Assembly (NCBI RefSeq): GCF_001865575.2
Contig: NZ_CP017561.2
Span: forward strand, 3,038,001 to 3,102,000
Source of the DNA: Paraburkholderia sprentiae WSM5005
Lineage (GTDB): Bacteria; Pseudomonadota; Gammaproteobacteria; Burkholderiales; Burkholderiaceae
DNA length: 64,000 nt
Direction: 5' to 3'
The stretch's first letter is position 1; every line of letters starts with the position of its first letter. The notes beneath the pieces were generated by a model that saw only the letters and a program-made list of their open reading frames with translations, ran no database searches and was not told the origin of the DNA. Made by a program: the position numbers and the translations under genes. Shown here in pieces: positions 10,150-22,421 of the stretch.

Positions 10150-10566
10150 TCAGAACGGCTTGATCACCACCAGCGCAACCGCCGCGAGCATACCGAGCAC
10201 CGGCAGCTCGTTGAACATCCGATACCACTTGTCCGACCGGCGATTCTCACCGCGCTCGAACCTGCGCAGCAGTACGCCGCAATACGCGTGATAGACGACG
10301 AGCAGCACGACCACGCCGACCTTCGCGTGAATCCAGCCCTGCCCGCTGCCGATGCCGATCACGAGCCACAACCACAGGCCGCACGCGATCGCGGGCACGG
10401 CGATGAAGCTCATGAAGCGGAACAGCTTGCGCGCCATCAGCAGCAGACGCGCCGTCGCGGCGGGTTCCGTTTCCATCGCCAGATTGACGAAGATGCGCGG
10501 CAGATAGAACAGGCCGGCAAACCAGGAAGCAATCAACACGATGTGAAACGTCTTTACCCAGAGCAT
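10150..10566 (-). CDS. hemJ: Protoporphyrinogen IX oxidase, HemJ type
   Basis: A 138-residue membrane protein with four hydrophobic segments, of the HemJ (UPF0093) family. It oxidises protoporphyrinogen IX to protoporphyrin IX in haem synthesis in bacteria lacking HemG or HemY. The conserved His (H8 in KTFHIVLIASWFAGLFYLPR) and Lys (K82 in WIHAKVGVV), shown to matter in cyanobacterial HemJ, are both present. AAGGACC precedes the ATG and is repeated just upstream. It ends 31 nt from hexR on the opposite strand. Confidence 0.9.
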   Translation of the reverse strand: MLWVKTFHIVLIASWFAGLFYLPRIFVNLAMETEPAATARLLLMARKLFRFMSFIAVPAIACGLWLWLVIGIGSGQGWIHAKVGVVVLLVVYHAYCGVLLRRFERGENRRSDKWYRMFNELPVLGMLAAVALVVIKPF

Positions 10567-10624
10567 CGGCGGGTCCTTGTGGTCCTTGTTGTTGTGGTGG
10601 TGGTTGCAGTGCTTCGAAGCGTGG

Positions 10625-11896
10625 TTATTGACGGCCTTCGCCGTGACCGAGCACGACGTACTTCAGCGACGTCAGCCCTTCGAGGCCGACCGGGCCGCGC
10701 GCGTGCAGCTTGTCGTTTGAAATGCCGATCTCGGCGCCCAGGCCGAACTCGAAGCCGTCAGCGAAACGCGTCGACGCGTTGACCATCACGCTTGCCGAAT
10801 CGACTTCGCGCAGGAAGCGCATCGCGCGGTCGTGGTCTTCGGTAACGATCGCGTCGGTATGCTGCGAGCTGTACGTGTTGATGTGCTCGATCGCCGCGTC
10901 GATGCCGTCGACCAGCTTGATCGCGAGCACCGGCGCGAGATATTCGGTGCGCCAGTCTTCCTCGGTCGCGTCGACGAGCGGACCGACGCCCGCATCGGCC
11001 AGCACCGCGCGCGCCGCCGCATCGACGCGCAGTTCGACATCCTTGCCGCGATACAGCTTGCCCAGCGGCGGCAGCACTTCAGCCGCGATGCCGCGCGCGA
11101 CCAGCAGCGTTTCCATCGTGTTGCAGGTGCCGTAGCGGTGCGTCTTCGCGTTGTCGCAGACGTTGAGCGCCTTCGCCAGATCCGCGCGATCGTCGACGTA
11201 GACGTGGCAGATGCCGTCGAGGTGCTTGATCATCGGCACGCGCGCTTCGTTCATCAGACGCTCGATCAGGCTCTTGCCGCCGCGCGGCACGATCACGTCG
11301 ACGTATTCGGCCATCGTGATCAGCTTGCCGACCGCCGCGCGGTCCGACGTCGCGACCACCTGCACCGCGTCCTGCGGCAGACCGGCCGCTTCGAGGCCCT
11401 CGCCGATCAGCTTCGCGAGCGCGGTATTGCATTCGAGCGCTTCCGAGCCGCCGCGCAAAATGGTCGCGTTGCCGGACTTCAGGCACAGCGCGGCCGCGTC
11501 GATCGTCACGTTCGGGCGCGATTCGTAGATGATGCCGATCACCCCCAGCGGCACTCGCATCTGGCCGACCTGGATGCCGCTCGGCCGATACTTCAGATTG
11601 CTGATTTCGCCGATCGGATCGGCCAGCGCCGCGACCTGGCGCAGGCCTTCGACCATCGTTTTCAGCGCCTTGTCCGAGAGCGTCAACCGGTCGATGAACG
11701 CCGCGTCGTGGCCCTTGCCGCGAGCGCGTTCGAGGTCACGCGCGTTGGCCGCCTTCAGCAGATCGGCATCGCGCTCGATCGCCTCGGCGACGGCCGCAAG
11801 CGCCGCATTCTTCGCGGCGCTCGACGCACGCGCCATCGCGCGCGAAGCCTGGCGGGCGCGCTGGCCGAGGTCGGTCATGTACTGGTCGATATCCAT
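10625..11896 (-). CDS. proA: Gamma-glutamyl phosphate reductase
   Basis: A 423-residue enzyme of the aldehyde dehydrogenase superfamily, the second step of proline synthesis: NADPH-dependent reduction of gamma-glutamyl phosphate to the semialdehyde. The catalytic Cys lies in [16 protein letters not shown], and [23 protein letters not shown] is diagnostic. The length agrees with E. coli ProA (417). Two in-frame ATGs at 11902 and 11896 are possible; GAGA about 6 nt before the latter favours it. The frame remains open to 12079 but those residues are unlike the family. The partner proB is not in the window. Confidence 0.96.
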   Translation of the reverse strand: MDIDQYMTDLGQRARQASRAMARASSAAKNAALAAVAEAIERDADLLKAANARDLERARGKGHDAAFIDRLTLSDKALKTMVEGLRQVAALADPIGEISNLKYRPSGIQVGQMRVPLGVIGIIYESRPNVTIDAAALCLKSGNATILRGGSEALECNTALAKLIGEGLEAAGLPQDAVQVVATSDRAAVGKLITMAEYVDVIVPRGGKSLIERLMNEARVPMIKHLDGICHVYVDDRADLAKALNVCDNAKTHRYGTCNTMETLLVARGIAAEVLPPLGKLYRGKDVELRVDAAARAVLADAGVGPLVDATEEDWRTEYLAPVLAIKLVDGIDAAIEHINTYSSQHTDAIVTEDHDRAMRFLREVDSASVMVNASTRFADGFEFGLGAEIGISNDKLHARGPVGLEGLTSLKYVVLGHGEGRQ

Positions 11897-12177
11897 GGTC
11901 ATTCTCGTGATGCCCGGCACGTTGGCGTGCGGTGGTCGGGCCGGATTAGCGAAAGATCGAACGATTGTAAGTCGGGTACCGGGGCTTTGCTCGCGCGCGG
12001 ACAGCGGGTGCGCTGTGCTGTCGCCGGTTCGCCAAAGCGTTCGTTGAGCGTGTGGCACGCGAAACGCGGCGGTCTGCAAGGCGACTGACGGTTGCTATGC
12101 GGATGCCGGCATCAGCTGCTGTGTGGACACTGACGCGCGAGCGCATCGCTGCCCCAGCTCGCCCGCGCCCAGCTGCT

Positions 12178-13305
12178 TCAGACGGGCCGCCGCGCCGGCG
12201 CCGCAGTGGGCTCCCGAGGTCGCGGCGGCGGCACGGGCGACGCTGCCGACGGCTTCGGCGCGGCCACCGCCATGGCGAGTTCGAACAGGCCGTCCCACGG
12301 ATCGGGCGGCGGATCATGGCGATGATTGCCCGGCGTGCCGCCCGACAGCCCCTTCACCTGGCGGTCGAGCCGCGCCGCCAGCGCCAGCGCCTTCTCAAGC
12401 GCGGCTTCACTGACACGCGACAGCGCCGGCCCGATCAGCCGTTCGCGCGGACCCCACACGCGGTTCTCGCGCGTGAGCATGGCGAGCGGCTTGCCGGCCG
12501 CGACGCCGCGCTTGATCCGCAGTAGCGTCCGTACTTCCTCGACGATCGCCCACAGCACGAGCACCGCGGCCTCTCCTTCACCGCGCAGTCCGTCGAGCAT
12601 GCGCGCGAGACGGCCTACATCGCCCGCGAGCATCGCCTCGTTGAGCTTGAAAACGTCGTAACGCGCGACGTTGAGCACCGCGTCTTGCACCTGATCGAAG
12701 CTGAGCGAGCCGGCTGGATACAGCAGCCCGAGCTTCTGGATTTCCTGATGCGCGGCGAGCAGATTGCCCTCGACGCGCTCGGCGATGAACGCGAGCGCAC
12801 GCCGGCCTTCCTCGCCAGCGGCGACGCGCTGACCTTGGGCCGCGAGCCGCTGCCCGACCCAGTTCGGCAGCTGCGCGCGCTCGACCGGATCGATTTTGAG
12901 CGCGACGCCGGCGTCGGCCAGCGCGGTGAACCATGCCGACTTCTGCGTGGCCGCATCGAGGCGCGGCAGCGTGATCATCGTCAGCACGTCGTCGTTGACG
13001 GCGGACGCGAGCGCCTTCAGCGCATCGGCGCCTTCCTTGCCGGGCTTGCCCGACGGAATGCGCAACTCGACCAACTGACGGTCGCCGAACAATGACATGG
13101 ACTGGCTCGCGCCGAGCAGCGAACTCCAGTCGAAACCGCGCTCCACTGTGAACACCGAGCGGTCGGTGAAACCGGCTGCGCGCGCCGCCGCGCGGATGCG
13201 GTCGCACGCTTCCTGCGCGAGCAGGTGCTCGTCGCCGAACACGACGTACAGTGCGGCGAGGCCCTTGGCGAGATGCGCTTCGAGCGCGTCAGGTCGCAGT
13301 TGCAT
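12178..13305 (-). CDS. holA: DNA polymerase III delta subunit
   Basis: A 375-residue clamp-loader delta subunit, which opens the beta sliding clamp during replication. The N-terminal part (LYVVFGDEHLLAQEACDRIR, then SQSMSLFGDRQLVELR) and the later EVEGNLLAAHQEIQKLGLL-type region are typical. Compared with E. coli HolA (343) it carries a roughly 30-residue Pro/Ala/Arg-rich tail. The 281-nt gap to proA shows no feature I can name. lptE lies 54 nt upstream, so lptE-holA is likely one transcript, as in many proteobacteria. Confidence 0.93.
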   Translation of the reverse strand: MQLRPDALEAHLAKGLAALYVVFGDEHLLAQEACDRIRAAARAAGFTDRSVFTVERGFDWSSLLGASQSMSLFGDRQLVELRIPSGKPGKEGADALKALASAVNDDVLTMITLPRLDAATQKSAWFTALADAGVALKIDPVERAQLPNWVGQRLAAQGQRVAAGEEGRRALAFIAERVEGNLLAAHQEIQKLGLLYPAGSLSFDQVQDAVLNVARYDVFKLNEAMLAGDVGRLARMLDGLRGEGEAAVLVLWAIVEEVRTLLRIKRGVAAGKPLAMLTRENRVWGPRERLIGPALSRVSEAALEKALALAARLDRQVKGLSGGTPGNHRHDPPPDPWDGLFELAMAVAAPKPSAASPVPPPRPREPTAAPARRPV

Positions 13306-13359
13306 GACTGGCGGTCGGCGGAATGGATGAGATTCGACGCATCGCGAACGGCGCGACGC

Positions 13360-13911
13360 TCACAGCGGCGGCGGCGGCAGCGGTGCGCGCGGCGCGACGG
13401 CCGGCACGGCCTCAGCCGGCGTCGGATGCAGCGAACGCACCACGCCGAGACGGCGGACCAACTGATCGACCGCGTCGTTTTCCATGTCGGCGAACAGGAT
13501 GTCGGACTCGGCGGCCTTCGCCTGCGAGAACTGGTCGCTATAGGTCATCGCGCGATTCAGCGCGATCACGCTGCCCGGAATCAACACGGTGCCGTCCTTG
13601 CCGGTCAGCGTGTAGGCCATCTGCAGGTTCAGCTGATACTCGGCCACGACGCCCAGCGAATTCAGCGTCAACGTGCTGATGTTGCGGTTCTGCGTGATCT
13701 GCAGAATCGCGTCGGCATTGGCAAGCGAGCTGACCACCACGGTGTCGCTGCCGCCCTGCACGATGCGCGTGAAGCGCGCGACGGCTGCGGGCGAGCCGCC
13801 CGCCACATAGAGGCGCTTGAATGCGTAGTCCTGCTGGCCGCGCAGCTTGAAGCCACAGGCCGATAACATCATTACGCTGCAAGCGAGCGTCAAAAACGAT
13901 CTGCGAGTCAC
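13360..13911 (-). CDS. lptE: LPS-assembly lipoprotein LptE
   Basis: A 183-residue outer-membrane lipoprotein that plugs the LptD barrel and helps deliver lipopolysaccharide to the cell surface. The lipobox LSAC puts the lipidated Cys at residue 19, followed by GFKLRGQ, the family start of the mature protein. The start codon is GTG (13909-13911) with GGGAG six bases upstream. The gene lies between leuS and holA, the usual leuS-lptE-holA order. The C-terminus is Pro-rich. Confidence 0.92.
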   Translation of the reverse strand: MTRRSFLTLACSVMMLSACGFKLRGQQDYAFKRLYVAGGSPAAVARFTRIVQGGSDTVVVSSLANADAILQITQNRNISTLTLNSLGVVAEYQLNLQMAYTLTGKDGTVLIPGSVIALNRAMTYSDQFSQAKAAESDILFADMENDAVDQLVRRLGVVRSLHPTPAEAVPAVAPRAPLPPPPL

Positions 13912-13999
13912 ATTCGCTCCCGGTTCGCAGTGGATTCGCGGTGCCGACGAACGCCGCCGGGCGGGCGGCGCTCCATCTGCCGGATGAAGGCTCGGAACG

Positions 14000-16691
<2,692 letters not shown>

Positions 16692-16775
16692 CCGTTCGCG
16701 GACGGGTGCGCCGCGCGGCGTGGGTGCGGCGCTGGGTAGGCCGGATCCGTGAACGCGGTGCGCGCTCCGTGACGC

Positions 16776-17207
16776 TCAGTGCTGCGCGGCGGGCGGCGGC
16801 GGGTCCGTCACGAAGCCGATCCGCTCGAGCCCCGCCTGCTGCGCGGCGCCCATCACCTGTGCGATCACTTCATAGCGTGTGGAGCGCTCCGCGCGCAGCT
16901 GGATGTCGGGCTGGTCCGCCTGCTTGCCGGCTTCGGCGAACTGCGCGCGCATCTGCGCGAGCGTGATCGGCTTGCCGTTCCAGTAGAGCCGGCCGGCGCC
17001 GTCGATGGAAAGCGAAATGGTTCGCGGGGTCTGGCGCGCGGGCGCCGCCGCGACCTTCGGCAGATCGAGCCGGATCGCGTGCGAGAACAGCGGCGCGGTA
17101 ATGATAAAAATGACCAGCAGCACCAGCATCACGTCGATCAACGGCGTCATGTTGATTTCGGCCATCGGCGCGGCCGTCTGCTTTTTCTCGAGTCCGCCGA
17201 ATGCCAT
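16776..17207 (-). CDS. exbD: Biopolymer transport protein ExbD
   Basis: A 143-residue ExbD/TolR-family protein. It has one membrane segment (about residues 20-41, including NMTPLIDVMLVLLVIFIITA with the conserved proton-path Asp) and a periplasmic domain. With ExbB it uses the proton gradient to energise a TonB-like protein. The frame is open to 17357, but ATG 17207 has a perfect AAGGAGG upstream. exbB ends 70 nt before it. No tonB gene is near, so pairing with TonB and not TolA is a likely but unproved reading. Confidence 0.9.
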   Translation of the reverse strand: MAFGGLEKKQTAAPMAEINMTPLIDVMLVLLVIFIITAPLFSHAIRLDLPKVAAAPARQTPRTISLSIDGAGRLYWNGKPITLAQMRAQFAEAGKQADQPDIQLRAERSTRYEVIAQVMGAAQQAGLERIGFVTDPPPPAAQH

Positions 17208-17277
17208 GTCGCCCTCCTTGCGTCCGAGCTTGCCTGTGCGATGCGCGGTGTGCCGCGTGTCCGGGGTGTGTGGCGTT

Positions 17278-17997
17278 TCAGCGATGCGGCTCGTGCGCCG
17301 CCTGCTGCGCGCGCGGCGGCGTCGGCGCGTGCTCGGCCGGGGCACAAACGTACGCATGCAGATCGTGCGCGAAGCCGTCCAGTTCCTCGGTCAATTGCCG
17401 CACGAGGCGGCCCAGCACGTTGTACGCGAGCACCGCCGGAATCGCGACCACCAGACCGAATGCCGTCATGATCAGCGCCTCGCCGACCGGGCCCGCGACG
17501 TTCTCGATCTGCGCCTGCCCGCTCGCCGCGATGCTGCCGAGCGCGTGATAGATACCCCACACGGTGCCGAGCAGACCGACGAAAGGCGCGGTGCTGCCAA
17601 CCGACGCAAGCAGCACCTGACCGAACTCGAGCCGCCGCTGCGACGCATTGAGCGCCTGACGCAGCGCGCGCAGCACCCGTTCACTGCGCTCGACGCGCGC
17701 GAGCAGCGCGCCCGGAATGTCGACCTCGGCCGCATTGAGCGCCGCCTCGGCGAGCGGCGCGAACACGCGCTCGCGGTCGGTCCGGTGCAGTATGGCGACG
17801 CCTTCGGCGAGCGTCGGCGCCTGCCAGAAGCGCGCGATCGCCCGCGCGGACTGGCGTTTCGCGCGCGTCAGAACCCAGCTCTTGACGATCAGAAAGCACC
17901 AGCTCGCAATCGACATGGCCAGCAGCACATAGGCGACGCCATGCGTGATCGCGTCGCTCGTTTGCAGGTAATGGATGATGCCGCTGCTGCCTGCCAT
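17278..17997 (-). CDS. exbB: ExbB/TolQ/MotA-family proton channel
   Basis: A 239-residue protein with a membrane segment near residues 20-40 and two more in the C-terminal half (GSTAPFVGLLGTVWGIYHAL and ALIMTAFGLVVAIPAVLAYN), the standard MotA/TolQ/ExbB channel domain. It forms the inner-membrane energising complex with ExbD, encoded next. GAGG precedes the ATG at 17997. The soluble C-terminus is short and Pro/Ala-rich. Confidence 0.9.
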   Translation of the reverse strand: MAGSSGIIHYLQTSDAITHGVAYVLLAMSIASWCFLIVKSWVLTRAKRQSARAIARFWQAPTLAEGVAILHRTDRERVFAPLAEAALNAAEVDIPGALLARVERSERVLRALRQALNASQRRLEFGQVLLASVGSTAPFVGLLGTVWGIYHALGSIAASGQAQIENVAGPVGEALIMTAFGLVVAIPAVLAYNVLGRLVRQLTEELDGFAHDLHAYVCAPAEHAPTPPRAQQAAHEPHR

Positions 17998-18074
17998 CTG
18001 ACCTCGCCGTGGGAAAGTGACTTCGGGCGGACGGGCTCGGGATGCGCGGCCCGCCTATGCGCCACGGGCTCCGC

Positions 18075-18872
18075 TCAACGCAGGCCGAGCACGTCCTGCA
18101 TGTCGAAGAAGCCGTTGTCGTGGCCTTCGAGGAAGCGTACAGCACGAAGCGCACCTTGTGCATATGACAGCCGGCTCGCCGATTTGTGCGTGATCTCGAT
18201 GCGCTCGCCGATGCCCGCGAACAGCACCGTATGATCGCCGACGATATCGCCGCCGCGAATCGCCGAGAAGCCGATCGTCGACGGATCGCGCTCTCCGGTC
18301 ACGCCTTCGCGGCCGTAGACCGCGCAGTCGTCGAGATTGCGGCCGAGCGCGTTGGCGATCACTTCGCCCATCGTCAGCGCAGTGCCGGACGGCGCGTCGA
18401 CCTTGTGACGATGATGCGCCTCGATGATCTCGATGTCGTAGCCGGTCGAGAAGTGCCGCGCCGCGTATTCGAGCAGCTTCAGCGTGACGTTCACGCCGAC
18501 GCTCATGTTCGACGCGAACACGACGCCGATCTTCTGCGCCGCCGCGCGCAATTGCGCTTTTTGCGCGTTGTCGAAGCCGGTCGTGCCGATCACCATTTTC
18601 ACGCTGTGGCGCTGCGCCGCTTCGAGGTGCGCGAGTGTCGCGTCGGGGCGCGTAAAGTCGATCAGGTAGTCGGATTCGGCGAACACCCGCTCGATGTCGT
18701 CGGACAGCAGCACGCCTGTCTCTTTGCCGAGGAACGCGCCGGCGTCCTGACCGAGCTGCGCCGCGCCCGTGCGGCAGAGCGCGCCGGACAGCGTCGAGTC
18801 GGCATCGTTGAGGACGGTTTCGATCAGCATGCGGCCCATACGGCCCGACGCGCCTGCAATGGCAATTTTCAT
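18075..18872 (-). CDS. dapB: 4-hydroxy-tetrahydrodipicolinate reductase
   Basis: A 265-residue enzyme of lysine and meso-diaminopimelate synthesis. It reduces the DapA product with NAD(P)H. The nucleotide-binding motif GASGRMGR is at residues 7-14, and the catalytic signature [16 protein letters not shown] is near 155-170. The length fits E. coli DapB (273). It is the first gene of the minus-strand run toward exbB, with a 77-nt gap. The 338 nt upstream show no clear promoter. Confidence 0.96.
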   Translation of the reverse strand: MKIAIAGASGRMGRMLIETVLNDADSTLSGALCRTGAAQLGQDAGAFLGKETGVLLSDDIERVFAESDYLIDFTRPDATLAHLEAAQRHSVKMVIGTTGFDNAQKAQLRAAAQKIGVVFASNMSVGVNVTLKLLEYAARHFSTGYDIEIIEAHHRHKVDAPSGTALTMGEVIANALGRNLDDCAVYGREGVTGERDPSTIGFSAIRGGDIVGDHTVLFAGIGERIEITHKSASRLSYAQGALRAVRFLEGHDNGFFDMQDVLGLR

Positions 18873-19210
18873 GACGATGAGGATTCGAAAAGAGTCAACG
18901 GGGATGGAGCCGGCAAACTCGGCCCGGCGAATGCACCGGCCAGTGTGCCAGGGAACGCGCCCCGTCGATATAGGGACAAGCGGCGGCAGACGGCAAGATT
19001 CGGCGGTGGAACCGGCCGGCTCGCTCCCGAAGCGGATGCGGCGGCCACTGGGGCTGGCTCTCGCTCAGGCGCTGACTGATGCCCGCTGCGGCGGCCCGTT
19101 CAAGCGGCCCAAGCAGCGCATTTCCGGCCCCGCCTGCCACCGGACCAACACACATCCGGCGGGCGCCGCACACGTGGCGCGCAGCCCGCCTCACAACACG
19201 CACAGGCTGA
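18873..19210. other. Gene-free stretch between bamE and dapB
   Basis: These 338 nt contain no open frame with family-like sequence on either strand, no clear intrinsic terminator and no convincing promoter. They presumably hold the dapB promoter and the end of the bamE transcript. I see nothing further. Confidence 0.6.
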
Positions 19211-20062
19211 TCAGTTGCCCGTTCCCGACGTCGACGGTGAAGCGTTCGGCGTCGGGCTGCCGCTGCTTTGCGAGCCCGTCGGTCCAACCGGGTTGCTCTC
19301 GTTGTCCGCGGCCGGCGGCGGCGGGCGTTTGAACTGGAACTGCGGCTGGCCACCGGACGTCGGACCTTGCGTCGGAATCCCGCCGGCGTTCGCTCTCGGC
19401 ACGCCCGAACGAACGGACGGCGCGCCGTTCGGGGTTGGCGCAGCGCTCGTCGCGCGATTGGCGGCCTGCGCGGCTTCCGCGTTGGCGTCCCTGGACGGCG
19501 TGGCGGCCTGCTGAGCGCCTTCGACCGACGGCGAGCGCGTCGTATCCACCGCGGCCGGTGCCGCCGCGGTAGCGGCTGCGCTGGCGGCGGCTGCGTCGCT
19601 CGCCGCCACGGCGTTGGCGGCTTCGGCGGCGCTCGCCGCGCGCGGCGGCGTCGCGTTCGGGCGACGGCCACTGCGGTCGCCGTCGATTTCGGCCAGCAAT
19701 TCGAGATTGGTCGGCAGATCCTCGCCGCCCGTCCAGTGGGTCACGGTGTCACCCGAGAAGAACACGACGAAGTCGCGCTGCTGAACGATCGAGGTGCTGC
19801 CGCGCTTGAAATAGAACACGTAATCCCAGCGATCCGCGTGGAACATGTCGGTCAACAACGGCGTGCCGAGCACTTGACGCACCTGCGCGCGCGTCATGCC
19901 GACCTTCATCTGATCGGCCATTTCCTGCGATACGAAGTTCCCTTGCACCACCGTAATCCGATACGGCGTAATGCGTTGGGCAACGCGCTGAGTCAGGCTG
20001 TCGTACGTGGAACATCCGGCAAGAACCGCGACAGTCGCAACAGCGATCAAGGTACCCCGCAT
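19211..20062 (-). CDS. bamE: BamE (SmpA/OmlA) lipoprotein with long low-complexity tail
   Basis: A 283-residue outer-membrane lipoprotein of the BAM complex, which inserts beta-barrel proteins. The lipobox LAGC gives Cys17; the BamE fold follows (about 18-120, with YRITVVQGNFVSQEM, MKVGMTRAQVRQVLGTPLL and DRWDYVFYFKRG). After that come about 165 residues rich in Ala, Pro, Ser, Thr and Gly, whereas E. coli BamE has only 113 residues in all. ATG 20062 has GGGGGGAG upstream; another in-frame ATG at 20101 would add 13 residues before the signal peptide. It diverges from fur, an arrangement also known in Pseudomonas (omlA-fur). Confidence 0.92.
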   Translation of the reverse strand: MRGTLIAVATVAVLAGCSTYDSLTQRVAQRITPYRITVVQGNFVSQEMADQMKVGMTRAQVRQVLGTPLLTDMFHADRWDYVFYFKRGSTSIVQQRDFVVFFSGDTVTHWTGGEDLPTNLELLAEIDGDRSGRRPNATPPRAASAAEAANAVAASDAAAASAAATAAAPAAVDTTRSPSVEGAQQAATPSRDANAEAAQAANRATSAAPTPNGAPSVRSGVPRANAGGIPTQGPTSGGQPQFQFKRPPPPAADNESNPVGPTGSQSSGSPTPNASPSTSGTGN

Positions 20063-20150
20063 GCGGCTCCCCCCGTAGATCAATTGAGATTTAGAAATCA
20101 TTTCACTCACCGTGCGGGCCCGCTTGCGGGCCGCGCTCATTCCATCGAAA

Positions 20151-20179
20151 ATGACCTGAACGGCAAAACACATTACTAT
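20151..20179 (+). promoter_or_regulatory. Candidate fur promoter
   Basis: ATGACC (20151-20156) and TACTAT (20174-20179) are separated by 17 nt, 35 nt before the fur start codon. Each hexamer matches four of six consensus bases. The same 152-nt gap must also hold the bamE promoter; a TACAAT on the minus strand (20191-20196) lacks a good -35. Confidence 0.45.
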
Positions 20180-20214
20180 GAGAGCCCAGCATTGTACTCT
20201 AGGGATCCCTTGTC

Positions 20215-20643
20215 ATGACCAATCCAACCGATCTCAAGAATATCGGGCTCAAGGCGACCCTTCCGCGCCTCAAAATCCTTGAGATTTTCCAGCACAGCCC
20301 GGTGCGTCACCTGACCGCCGAAGACGTGTACCGCAACCTCCTGCACGAGGAACTCGATATCGGCCTCGCCACTGTGTATCGCGTGCTGACGCAATTCGAG
20401 CAGGCCGGCCTGCTGTCGCGCAGCAATTTCGAATCGGGCAAGGCGGTGTTCGAGCTGAACGAGGGGACGCACCACGACCATCTCGTGTGCCTCGATTGCG
20501 GGCTGGTCGAAGAGTTTTTCGACCCGGAAATCGAAAGCCGCCAGCAGTCCATCGCCAAGGCACGCGGCTTCAAGCTGCAGGAACACGCGCTAGCGCTGTA
20601 TGGGGCGTGCACGAAGGAGAATTGCCCGCATCGCAAGCACTGA
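20215..20643 (+). CDS. fur: Ferric uptake regulator
   Basis: A 142-residue metal-dependent repressor. With Fe(II) it binds Fur boxes and represses iron acquisition genes. The winged helix covers roughly residues 1-80 ([44 protein letters not shown]), followed by the metal and dimer region with [18 protein letters not shown] and [11 protein letters not shown] 20215 fits Fur lengths in the family. It is divergent from bamE and followed by a strong terminator. Confidence 0.97.
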   Translation: MTNPTDLKNIGLKATLPRLKILEIFQHSPVRHLTAEDVYRNLLHEELDIGLATVYRVLTQFEQAGLLSRSNFESGKAVFELNEGTHHDHLVCLDCGLVEEFFDPEIESRQQSIAKARGFKLQEHALALYGACTKENCPHRKH

Positions 20644-20692
20644 TGCGTCGCGGGTCGCATGGGAGCATGCGGCCAGGCGAGTCGGAAAAGAC

Positions 20693-20720
20693 CCGGCCGA
20701 TGCGGATCGGCCGGTTTTTA
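20693..20720 (+). terminator. fur terminator
   Basis: CCGGCCGAT (20693-20701) pairs perfectly with ATCGGCCGG (20706-20714) and is followed by TTTTTA. It lies 49 nt beyond the fur stop codon. Confidence 0.88.
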
Positions 20721-20741
20721 TTCAGGCGGCCGCGAGCACCG

Positions 20742-21254
20742 CTATCCAATCAACTCCACGCTCGGTTCGAACGCGAGCCGCCACGGCTCGGCCAACTGCA
20801 ATTCGTCGCAATTCGGCGCGTCGCCGCCGCGATCGACGACGATGAAATCGCTGAGCTGATCCAGCGCCAGCAGCGGATGGTGCCAGACTCCTTTCGCATA
20901 ATTGACGCCCTGCCACGCGTCGGTCCAAAACGCGCGCATCCGCGCCGGATCGAACTCGCCGGCCGGCGCGACCACCACCAGATAGCGGCCCGCGCGCAAG
21001 GGAATGAAAGCCTGACTGCCGAGCGGATGCCGCTCCATCATCGTGATTTCGACCGGCAGCGCGCGCGGCTGCGCGCGAAACAGGTTGACCAGCGGCCGCC
21101 CGCCCTGCTCTATCACGTCGACGTGCGCGAGGTCGTGATAACGCTCGGTCGTTGCGCCGTTGATCGGAAAATGACGCGCGCCGTCGAGTTCGATCACGTC
21201 GCCGAACGGCGCGAACGCCGCGCGCGTCAGGCGTTCCATCTGCAGACTCTTCAT
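20742..21254 (-). CDS. allA: Ureidoglycolate lyase
   Basis: A 170-residue AllA-family enzyme that splits ureidoglycolate into glyoxylate and urea in the cytoplasm. Family wording includes [11 protein letters not shown] near the N-terminus, [15 protein letters not shown] in the middle and [10 protein letters not shown] near 125. It lies 27 nt after the allantoicase gene, whose product is its substrate, so the pair completes allantoate breakdown. The ATG is at 21254. Confidence 0.93.
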   Translation of the reverse strand: MKSLQMERLTRAAFAPFGDVIELDGARHFPINGATTERYHDLAHVDVIEQGGRPLVNLFRAQPRALPVEITMMERHPLGSQAFIPLRAGRYLVVVAPAGEFDPARMRAFWTDAWQGVNYAKGVWHHPLLALDQLSDFIVVDRGGDAPNCDELQLAEPWRLAFEPSVELIG

Positions 21255-21281
21255 GCGTGCCGCTCCATTACGTTGCTTGCG

Positions 21282-22292
21282 TTAAACGATCTCGCCCCAC
21301 AGACGCAGGCGCGACACGCCGCCGTCCGGGAAGATGTTGAAGCGCACGTGCGTGACCGGCCCGAGCGCGCCGATGTCGTCCGTGAACGTGTGCACATGGT
21401 CCATCTGCAGCTTCTGTTCGCCGAGCAGCACCGGCCAGAACATCGCCTGCGTGACGAGGGAATCGTCGGTGCCGCCGGTCACCGAGGCCGCCTGCAGCGA
21501 GCAGCGGTCCGGGAAGTTGCCCTTGAAGTGCGCGGTGTCCACTTCGATCTTGCGGATCACGCCGGGGCGCGCCAGCGCGACGATCGCCCAGTCGTTACCC
21601 GGCTCGCGACGCCGCCGCGTTTCCCAGCCGTCGCCCATGTTCACGCCTCGGCCCGGCATCAGCATCTGCGAGGCCGGACCGAAATGCTGGTTGTTCGCGG
21701 CGACGAGGTACGCGCCGTTTTCGATCGCGGCGAGGTCGAAGAGCGTACCGCGCTCGACGCGGCTCCAATCGCGTTGCGGCTGGCCGTACACGCGCAGTCG
21801 CGCGAGCCCGCCGTCCGGGTACAGATTCACGCGCAGATGGGTGACCGGGCGCGCGTCTTTCACCTCGACGTAGTGATGCTGGTTGCCCTGTAGCGTCGTG
21901 GCCGGCACGAGCGGCTGCCAGTCGGCATGATCGGGCGGCAGGTCGGCCTCGCTATGACAGGCGTCGATCGACGCCGCCGGCGGGAAGTTGCCGGTGAAGT
22001 GGCTCGTATCGAGATCGACGCCATGCACGACGCCCGGCCGCGCGAGACGGATCACGCAATAATCGTGGCCGGTGGTGCGCTTGCGACGCGTTTCCCAGCC
22101 ATCCATCCACTTGCCGTGGTCGTCGTATTTGCCGGCGATGAACACCGCCGGCTGCGGGTCGAGCATGCGCTCTTTCGGCGCGAAGAATTCGTCGCTGGCG
22201 AACAGGGCTTGCGCGCCGAGGCGCGGATCGGCGAGGTTCATGTAGCGGCGCGTGAAGGCGGGAGCGTTCGGGTCGAGGATCGGATTGGCCAT
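21282..22292 (-). CDS. alc: Allantoicase
   Basis: A 336-residue allantoicase, which hydrolyses allantoate to ureidoglycolate and urea. The protein shows the two repeated halves typical of the family: GWETRRKR...[30 protein letters not shown] in the first and [24 protein letters not shown] followed by [16 protein letters not shown] in the second. It is upstream of allA. A GGTC/GACC operator-like site lies about 100 nt upstream of the start. Upstream purine genes (urate oxidase, allantoinase) are not in the window. Confidence 0.94.
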   Translation of the reverse strand: MANPILDPNAPAFTRRYMNLADPRLGAQALFASDEFFAPKERMLDPQPAVFIAGKYDDHGKWMDGWETRRKRTTGHDYCVIRLARPGVVHGVDLDTSHFTGNFPPAASIDACHSEADLPPDHADWQPLVPATTLQGNQHHYVEVKDARPVTHLRVNLYPDGGLARLRVYGQPQRDWSRVERGTLFDLAAIENGAYLVAANNQHFGPASQMLMPGRGVNMGDGWETRRRREPGNDWAIVALARPGVIRKIEVDTAHFKGNFPDRCSLQAASVTGGTDDSLVTQAMFWPVLLGEQKLQMDHVHTFTDDIGALGPVTHVRFNIFPDGGVSRLRLWGEIV

Positions 22293-22393
22293 GATGTCGG
22301 TCAGTGTCGAAGAGTCGGAAACAGCCGGTCGCGCCTTGGCATCCGCCGGCCCGCGAAAGGATTGTGGATCTGCCGGAAGCGCTGCCGGTCGGT

Positions 22394-22406
22394 CCAGTCA
22401 GACCAG
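22394..22406 (-). promoter_or_regulatory. Candidate GntR operator upstream of alc
   Basis: The minus strand reads CTGGTCTGACTGG, 10 of 13 matches to the perfect palindrome in front of dctA. It lies in the 129-nt gap between dctA and alc and suggests that alc-allA have their own regulated start. The function is inferred. Confidence 0.4.
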
Positions 22407-22421
22407 ACCGGCACGTCGCTG

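Noticed and set aside
18895..19671. 258-codon minus-strand open frame overlapping bamE and its downstream gap
   Set aside because: It is in a different frame from bamE over most of its length and is Arg/Pro-rich without any motif.
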